Positions 12,501 through 21,500 of a DNA stretch of 22,269 bases are shown here, in pieces. A model generated the notes under the pieces. The model was not told the origin of the DNA. It was given only the letters and a program-made list of their open reading frames with translations, and searched no databases. Numbering within the stretch: the stretch's first letter is position 1; the number at the start of each line of letters is the position of its first letter. Origin of the DNA: Apostichopus californicus (Eukaryota > Echinodermata > Holothuroidea > Aspidochirotida > Stichopodidae); assembly GCA_020650975.1 (NCBI GenBank), contig JAIPMN010000961.1, positions 2,542 through 24,810 on the forward strand. Reading direction: 5' to 3'. The translations under genes and the position numbers were made by a program.

Positions 12501-15500
12501 ATATGGTCACCTAAAGTTAAACTCTGGTTTTACATGTGGCTACGTCAGTTGCCTGGCATCTCACTCAGACATTAAGTCTCATGTATGAAACCCTCCTTAA
12601 CATGTAGAAATAATGGAGACAGATAACACTTTCAGGAAATCATTTTTAAAACATCTAGCAATTTCTGGTATGCTACAAAACTTTATGCAATTCCAATGAT
12701 CATTGAAAGAACAGTCCAGAGTTTCACCAAATCTATTGTGAACCACAACCATGTTCATGATACTCTTTGAAATTTCCGCAGGGGTTTGTGGTAAGACTCA
12801 AATGTCATTTTCTTTCAAACTGCCAATCAGATACATGTTAGCTTTGGTGTTGTTTTGTCATTTTCAGATTATCTATCATTAAAATGAAAAACCATTCTTT
12901 TTAAGCCTGTTCACACCATGAAAGTTCAATCACTGCAGTATTTAGTTCTCTGATAGAAATGATACACCACTACCTTTTCCCTGGATGAACAGAGCTGTCT
13001 ACGTCATCACAGTCTTTGCCTCGAAAATGGGTTCCACGCAGAGTCTGTGGATCAAGGACAGGAAGACTAATGAAATGCAAACTTGTCAAGTAAATAGTCT
13101 GAATAAACATCCTCTTACACATGCTGTATGTGACACTTCCTCTTAAAACCTGTACTATATTACACTCCATCACAACCACCAAAAATGGTGAGAATAACAA
13201 TACTCTCTCAAAACATGGTCATAGCTTGCAGTAGGTTCAGAAAATCTCTACCATGGTATAAGGCTGCTTGCACACTGCCCAAGCAAACGCAATACAAATC
13301 AACTCAATTATGGTGACCTATTTGTCAAGACACATAGTCACATCGCAACTGACCTAAGGACACAGAATGATCAGGGCACACAACTACTGTCTTTATGTTA
13401 ATAATGACCAGTGCTAGTTTTGGTCACATGTAAACTTACTTCCCTGTTAACTGCTGCACACTGCTAATTGCCAGTCAGGAAACTGCTTCATGTCAAAATT
13501 TCCAACAGGACATATAAAGTGGCTGAATCTTGATCAGTTGTAGTCTTAAGCACACACACGCACTGCTCGACTATCCATAATTTTACATGTGGTTAGTAAG
13601 TTGACTGGGGTCAGGCTGTGTTCAGTGATGCAGAGTGATTTTAGAGTATACTGTTCATTTGACAACATGACATCCTTATTTTCTGCTATCTTTCATTTAA
13701 GTACAATGAAAATTCTGAAGTTATGACCTTATTCTGACTAATACTAAGTTTATGGAGGAGCCAATTGGATATTGTCATGCACTGCCATGAAAAACCAGCT
13801 GAAGATATAATCAGTTGCAGCAATTACCCAATGAGAGTTGTCTTCTACTTAATTAAACTCTTCAACTATTAAATTATCAAAGTAATTACACCAGGATCTA
13901 ATAATCTAAAGCCAAAAGCATTGTTTTTAAGATACAGTTTAAACAACAAGAACACTTTGCAATTAAGAGTGTGCTTATTAATACTAACAGCCCTAGCTAG
14001 GTCTGATTAAGAGCAGTCAACAAGATGCCAAAAATAAACAAAATCAAACAGGTTCAAATTCCTTAATCTGATCGATAAGATAAAAACAAACACTTTGAGG
14101 TGAAAGGTAATATAGATTTTACATACCTGGAGAATTTAAATTAAATATGTTTTTAAACTTTAAAGCATCCCTCCACTTCTCTATACTGAGATGCCTGAAT
14201 GTTAAACAGTACTGTGCGATAACAGTAAACAAATTGCTAACAAGGTCAAATTTCAGAAATATCATTTGTAAAACTGCAGGCCTTCTTGTCCAAAAGTTTT
14301 AACGACAATAATATTATTTAACTGTGCCTATTGACCTTAGAAAAGAATTTTTAGGCTTGTAACACAAATTTTTTACCTGAATGTCATTCTATGAAAGTGT
14401 TTCTAATAGAGATTTTGCATGCCCCTTCCCTGGATAGCTTAACCTGAATGTCATTCTATGAAAGTGTTTCTAATAGAGATTTTGCATGCCCCTTCCCAGG
14501 ATAGCTTAACTTGAATGTCATTCTATGAAAGTGTTTGTAATAGAGATTTTGCATGCCCCTTCCCTGGATAGCTTAACCTGAATGTCATTCTATGAAAGTG
14601 TTTCTAATAGAGATTTTGCATGCCCCTTCCCTGGATAGCTTAACCTGAATGTCATTCTATGAAAGTGTTTGTAATAGAGATTTTGCATGCCCCTTCCCTG
14701 GATAGCTTAACCTGAATGTCATTCTATGAAAGGGTTTGTAATAGAGATTTTGCATGCCCCTTCCCTGGATAGCTTAACCTGAATGTCATTCTATGAAAGT
14801 GTTTGTAATAGAGATTTTGCATGCCCCTTCCCTGGATAGCTTAACCTGAATGTCATTCTATGAAAGTGTTTGTAATAGAGATTTTGCATGCCCCTTCCCT
14901 GGATAGCTTAACCTGAATGTCATTCTATGAAAGTGTTTCTAATAGAGATTTTGCATGCCCCTTCCCTGGATAGCTTAAGAACTGCATATATTTTCATATC
15001 TCAATCCTCTCCTCTGCTACACCCCATCATGCCCCAATTACACACATGAAAAAAATATCCCATTGATTTGCCTAAAGGTCATGACACCTTCAGTTATCTC
15101 TCGGGCTGTCTTTTTACCAATTCAGTTTGGACAGTCAGATAACAGGAATACCCATTTTCCAAAAGTAATGGTAAAATTAAAATTGTATGACTGATCTATC
15201 AATGACCAGGTGGCTAACTTTGGTGATCTTAATAGGCAATGGCTCAGTCACTGTGTATAAATACCCTTGAATCGCGTTTATGCTCCATTTATGACTTGTC
15301 CTTGCAAAGTTGAGAAATAAAATTAAATATATGTTCAAGTCACATTGAAACATGAAACCCTCTCACCTCAATGATGCTAAATCTGTCTCCATCAGCATCT
15401 ACGAGTGGTTCATGGTCATCGAGTCGTCTGAAACAAATCCAGAAAAGTTTTGTTTTTAGCTTTTATCTTGTGTGTGTTAAGGCCAGGAACTTTTGGTGAT

Positions 15501-18500
15501 GTGGACACAAATGTTGGACATTCAAGAACTATCTATTTCTGATAAGAAATTAAAGAACTATCCCAAATGCTCTGGTAATTAAATTCACATCTCAACTGAA
15601 GTCAAAGTAAGCCACCAACCAGCTTTAAAGAGCAGTTTTAGTAGGAATGCAAACTTGGTTGAATGCAATGCACAAGTTTAAGGAGTCATGTATCTTCTTC
15701 TTATAACATATGGCAATTACTACTGACTTCTAAAGTTGTTGGTTTCTTATAAATGCATGCCCATATATCCTATTCAGAAAAATTATTACATCAAAATGTA
15801 TAATCAGAGTACTTTCAAAGATTTTTTAACTTTTATCCAATGAAATCTGCAAGTATATGAACACATTCATTGCATGGATCAATGGTGTGTTTTGTTTGAA
15901 AAAGATGGGTATGTAGGGTCAGAATGACATCAACAATTAAGGTATCATGACAAATTTTTTAAAGCTGTCATCTGAATTTTTGCATAAGTACATTGTAATT
16001 TTTTTCTTATCAAGATGTATAATATCAGTTCTACACATAACTTGATACTTCTCAATCCAACTATGATATCCCTGGACAAATCAGCGATAACAGTACCAAT
16101 CAACAATGAGTAAATTTCGTGCAATATTTTATATTATCATTGCAAACTGGTATACAACATTTTTCCATAGTGATCCAATCTTCGAGGAAGAGGTATCACC
16201 CTCTCCCGATTGAGAAATTTATATGTTATTAATAGTACTCTTGTGCAACTTTTGAGGCAATTTATATTCAAGATTTGATATTTCCTTTGTAATTTTTGAG
16301 GCAACCCTAAAAAGGGTGCAGGAAACCCCCACTTTGAATACCAGGTTCTAAAAATAACATTTAAGCAGAGTTCATGAGGTATCTTACTGATATACAAATT
16401 GACAAATTCCTTTCAGGATAGGGAAACCATCACAGATGTCTGATCCCAGCTTCCGCATCTGGGATGAGGAAGAAAAAAATAATTCAACGTTAAAAGAGTC
16501 TTCGTACTCAAAGGTTTTATTCAATGTGTGATGTAGGCAGAACTTTAGGTCTTGATATGTAATAGCCCAAGTAAGACAATTGAGTGTAATTTAGAAAAGT
16601 TTCGATAGCTGTTCCAGTTTTAAAGATATTCAGCTTTAGAACATGCACACATCATCTCTAGCATACTGTACTCCTTCAAGGGCTGAATTGAAGAGGACAT
16701 CAGCTCCTCAATGCAGACTTAAATGTTATTGTTAATCCATAACTGAATAGGTTCTGAAACTACATCAAAACATGTACCCTGTTTTTATATTATTATTTTA
16801 TATTATAATTTAACATTCTGTACAATAGAACACTTTTGCAAAACATTAAACACCACGTGACATGTAATATTTGTAATGTATTGTAAATATGTTAAATGAG
16901 ACCACAGAAAGTCCTGATTTCCCCATTTGACTTTTGTTTTGCATTTGAGGAATGGTCTGTGCATTAGGCTTAGTAGCCCAGCCACTTCAATTGATGAGCC
17001 TGAGATGCCTACAGGTTCATTTCTCAAAAGTTAAAACTGACCATAGAAGTACAATCTGGACTGATAGTAGTATGTCTTCAACATTCTACAACGATTAATA
17101 TTTTGCCAAAATTCACCATTTAAATAAACTACTATCTTCAATGATCCCACAGACTTTATATTAACAGTAACAGTTTTGAAGACTTAATGACACTACTGCT
17201 AATAGAATTTTTATGTGTGGGTTTCTACCATTTCCACTGTTCAATAGCAAACCTTATGGTACTGTTTCTCTCTTGCAGCCCTTGTTGGAAGGATCTGGCT
17301 GGCTGACCAAGCAAGACCCTTGTTTACAAGAGGATACAAGTGGCATTCTGGTTGGCCAGGATCAACAGTACACAAGGTGAGAGCTTGACAAGCTACATCT
17401 GGAGTAAAGAATTTCTCATCTATCCTAAAGACAAAAAGAGACAGAGAGCAGGGACATCATCAGATTCAGCTGACATCAATAGTACCTCATAGGCTATAGA
17501 TGGAATCACAATCATTTGGTTATCAAAGAGCTTACTTAATGAGTAGGCGTAGTAGCTCTAAGGGTAAAGAGGCAAGCTGAACACTCAACTTGAATTACTC
17601 AAACACATTTCTTTTTCAGGTTAAAAAAAGGATCTGAAAAATGTAAACATGAATGTTTCATGAACAGGTTTACAAAACAGATCTAGGAAATTAAGAAAGC
17701 CTGGCTAAGTACTGTAGCTGAATGTGAACTAGAAAGTAGAAATTATCATGTTCATGATGAGAATAAAGTAAAAAAAAACTTAAAAGATTCTCAAGGAGAG
17801 ATTAAGGTAATGATGGCACTTTTAACACATGGAAGGTTTGTTTCCAAACATAAGTCTACTTCTTGAACCAATCAACTAGACGTTTTCCAGATAATCTTCT
17901 ATGCCCTTGCTCATTTGTCTAATGTAAGAGGTTCTTTCAAGCCGGATACTGTAAAATTCATTTTGTCCGTTCACTTTCACCTGCTTCATATACGGCCAGA
18001 TATTTCCAAATCTGTACCAAATGAAACCTCACATTTTTTTTTACAATTAACTTCTACAAACATCAAATTTAGCCACTGTATAGTAGTTACAGCATGTACT
18101 GTTTAATGAGCTGATAGAATCTGTAGACCAATAGCATGCAATAACTAAAAGGAAACAAGAGAAAGGTACTCACAGTTGTTGTATGGTAGGCTCAACACTG
18201 GCTACGAATGTCTTGCATGGTGGTTGGTAACTTGCTACAAAGATAAAGGAACGTCAATATACAAGTTTCATAATTTAAAAATATGACAGTTACAACTTTT
18301 TTTTCGTAATATTTTTCTATGAGTAGTTATAACTATGTAGAAACTATAGTTTCTACATAGTTATTGCACGGTAAGAATCAAAAAGTATTACCCTAATATT
18401 TCCATGGGTTATTTTTAAGGACAAACCTGACAAAACAATATACCATGAGGAATGAACCTAATTGATTTCATTGGTATTACCAGAAATTGATAGGAACAGC

Positions 18501-21500
18501 CTTTGCACAGGGCAACCAAACTTGGTCTATTCTTTATAGGGTATATAGTCACTTTCTGTACAGTATGTGAGTGTAAAATTAATGCTCATGCAGCCAGCGA
18601 CCCTTACCTGGGAGGTAATTGCACAACCTTTGAAATCCTTGAACAACTGTCTCATTGTTGATTTCTCCAATTTGTTCTGCTAAGCTCACGATAATGGTAC
18701 AACCTGATGGGGTAAACAGCACCAACAAACATAAATTCACTAACATGCTTCCATAATCATATAACTTGTGCAACAATATCTTAAAAATAATCATTTTTAT
18801 CTGAGTCAGTGCTGCATGATTTCTTGTATATCAGTTCTCTTCATCCGGTACAGTACTCTAGATGTTTGGATGGCCAAAGTACTGCAGTAAACCTTCTACT
18901 CTAGCACTGCCAGCTGGTAACAACCATGCCTTTGGTAACATGTTTCATTTACGATATGAATGTCTAAAGTTTAAGAAATATTTAAGTTGGTGTCTGCGCA
19001 GTGAGTCACATCAACATGACAAATGGTGTTTCTCTTGGCAATTAATTGTAAATTATTGACGCACAGAAAGAAGATAAAAAACTTGCTAGAAAACTAAAAG
19101 TTTTGGCTTACTTTCACTTGCTATGGTAAAAGTTATGACATTTCCGAACGTGTGCCATAATTCATACTGCCTCACAGTAGGTCCCTCAATTATTCCAGTA
19201 ATTTCTTATCAAATTGGGAGTTGCCAGGAAATCCCTAGGTCAATTAAGTGTGATGCAAATTAAGGTGAATCAAACATAAAATGCCAAGGCGTAAGTCCAG
19301 TAATTGCAATACTGAGTAGTTTAACATGCTATGTATGCGATATGAAAGTTGCAGATATGTTCATTGGCTGTGAGCTGTGATGTATCCCCCCCCCCCTCCT
19401 GAGCATAATTAATCCCTTAATTCTCAGAGCCAGAGAGTCACTTTTCCAATATCCTATCTTTTATTTTTTCTTCTTTTCTGCAATATACAGTATGTTTAAA
19501 TGGCACTATCACTGCAGCATCTACTGTACACCTAAGCGAAAGGATGACTATATTTTTGTAAGTTCATAAACATTTGATAAACTACAAGGGTTATTGGCAG
19601 ATTTCCTAACTGTACGTGGCAGCATTGTTTAGACTGCCCGCCTAAACTACTGTAGCTCTGTTCTACCTAACCACCAATATAGGTGAACAGAGTATGTTAC
19701 ACAGTATTGTGCCTTTGGTCCAAATAAGTGCTCATTCTTTTCTATCTCTCCAAATTAAGCGTGATAGTGTGTTCCCTAATTTTGCATACTGTGGTATTTC
19801 GCATATGTACCTGCACTGACTGACTATGTAGTTGCTATGCTTGTTCGTCCAATTGTAACCACTTTTTCCATTTAAAGGTAATTTGTATAGGCCCCAAATT
19901 ATAGCATGCTCTCATTGCTAGAAGTTTCAAACAGTTCTTTCCTGGAGGTCTTTACTCTCAAAATTGTTCTCAGACATTTTTAAGGAACACACAAGATGAC
20001 TGAATGTGCAGTGAGGAAAATTGTCCTCGATGGTTGTAATAAAAACAGTTTAAGAATTTTGGCCAAATTTAGTGACCATATTTGAATATCAAGAATATTT
20101 GGGCCTAATACAGCAGGCCTTTAATCTACAAAGCCCTAAAAAAAGCAGCAAAAATTCTCACAGTAAAACTAAGAATCATCAATTTTGTATTTTGAGACAC
20201 TTTCATGGATTATTTCACTCATTTAGCAGACTTATACAGGAAACTTCATTCAACGAATGTGCAGAGTAAAACTTCTGACCTTTGCAAGCTAATTCTTTCT
20301 ATTTGCTGCAGACTCTGGTCAAACCATTAATGAAACCACATTGCTAGATGCCACAACTAAACAGCTGCTTGGGTAAAATCATCAAGTATATGTCACCACC
20401 ACTATCCTTGAAAAAATATTAATGCTATATTATAATTACTATTGCAAATTTACCCAATATTTGTATACCATCATACTACTGTAGGCCCCTGTAACTATGT
20501 AGAGCAAAGGTCACAGGCAAAAACAGGCAGTGCACATGGTTTCATTAATTTCTCACCAAATAAGAATAAAATACAACGAGGGTGAGGAGACAGGAATATC
20601 ACTGTGAAGTGTGACTAGGAATAGACGGGTCTATAAGCATATCATTGGACTAAAATAGGCTAGGACCTAACATTAGGCCAAGCATTATCCTACTGTATTT
20701 AACTGCAGCCTTACCACTTCCAGGTTTTTGGTAGGCTAGTACTAGTAGTAGAATTTTCATTTGGTAAAAGAACTTAGTATAGCAATGCTAGATCTAACAT
20801 TAGTCATGCAGGCAATCCCAGTGCATGGTACCATCTAAGATTACCTCCATAGGATAACGATAGAGTTTCATTCAAGTAAAAAGTGCAAGGAATGCCCGCA
20901 GCCCAGAGCGTACGTATTGGTCAACGAATTTAAACTGTATACGGTGATGGTACTGTATGTCCATATACCGGTGTGACAATAAAGTTTGTTTCCCTGGCGA
21001 CATGTATAAAGATGATACCTATAATATCCGGACTGATATTACTGGAGAGTATGTCCAGTATCGAATGATATTGGGCTTATCGATCGAAAATCCTGCATTT
21101 CGACCGATAATCCAGGTTTATCGCCAATAAATCTTGATTTTCTTGCGATAAACCAGTGGATTTTCGGCAGTAAGCCTGGAATATCGTTCGATAAACTTGG
21201 ATTGTCGGTCAAAAATCCCTGATTTTCGCCACTAGTCAACGTTTTGAACCAATAAATCCCGTTTTCCGCCAGAAAAATACAGGTTGGACGGAGAGAACGG
21301 GGGTTCCCTCTTAAAATTTTCTTACACGAGCGATATGCAGTCGCGGTTAATATCATGCTGTAAAATGCAGTACCTGGTGACGTTTAGTCTCCATGCATAT
21401 ACCACATGGCATGTGTTCGAGCGATCATTAATTGTTACCGCTTGCTCACCAAAACATTTTTAAGACTTGAACTTGAACTAAAATGGACAGAAAGCAACAA

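Noticed and set aside
13045-13060. Longer AOAH exon 7 using the upstream acceptor cattag
   Set aside because: It would give the wrong phase after exon 6 and add residues not found in human AOAH. The ccacag acceptor fits exactly.
16137-16397. 86-codon minus-strand frame next to exon 5
   Set aside because: It overlaps exon 5 in part, but nothing in it resembles AOAH or another family.
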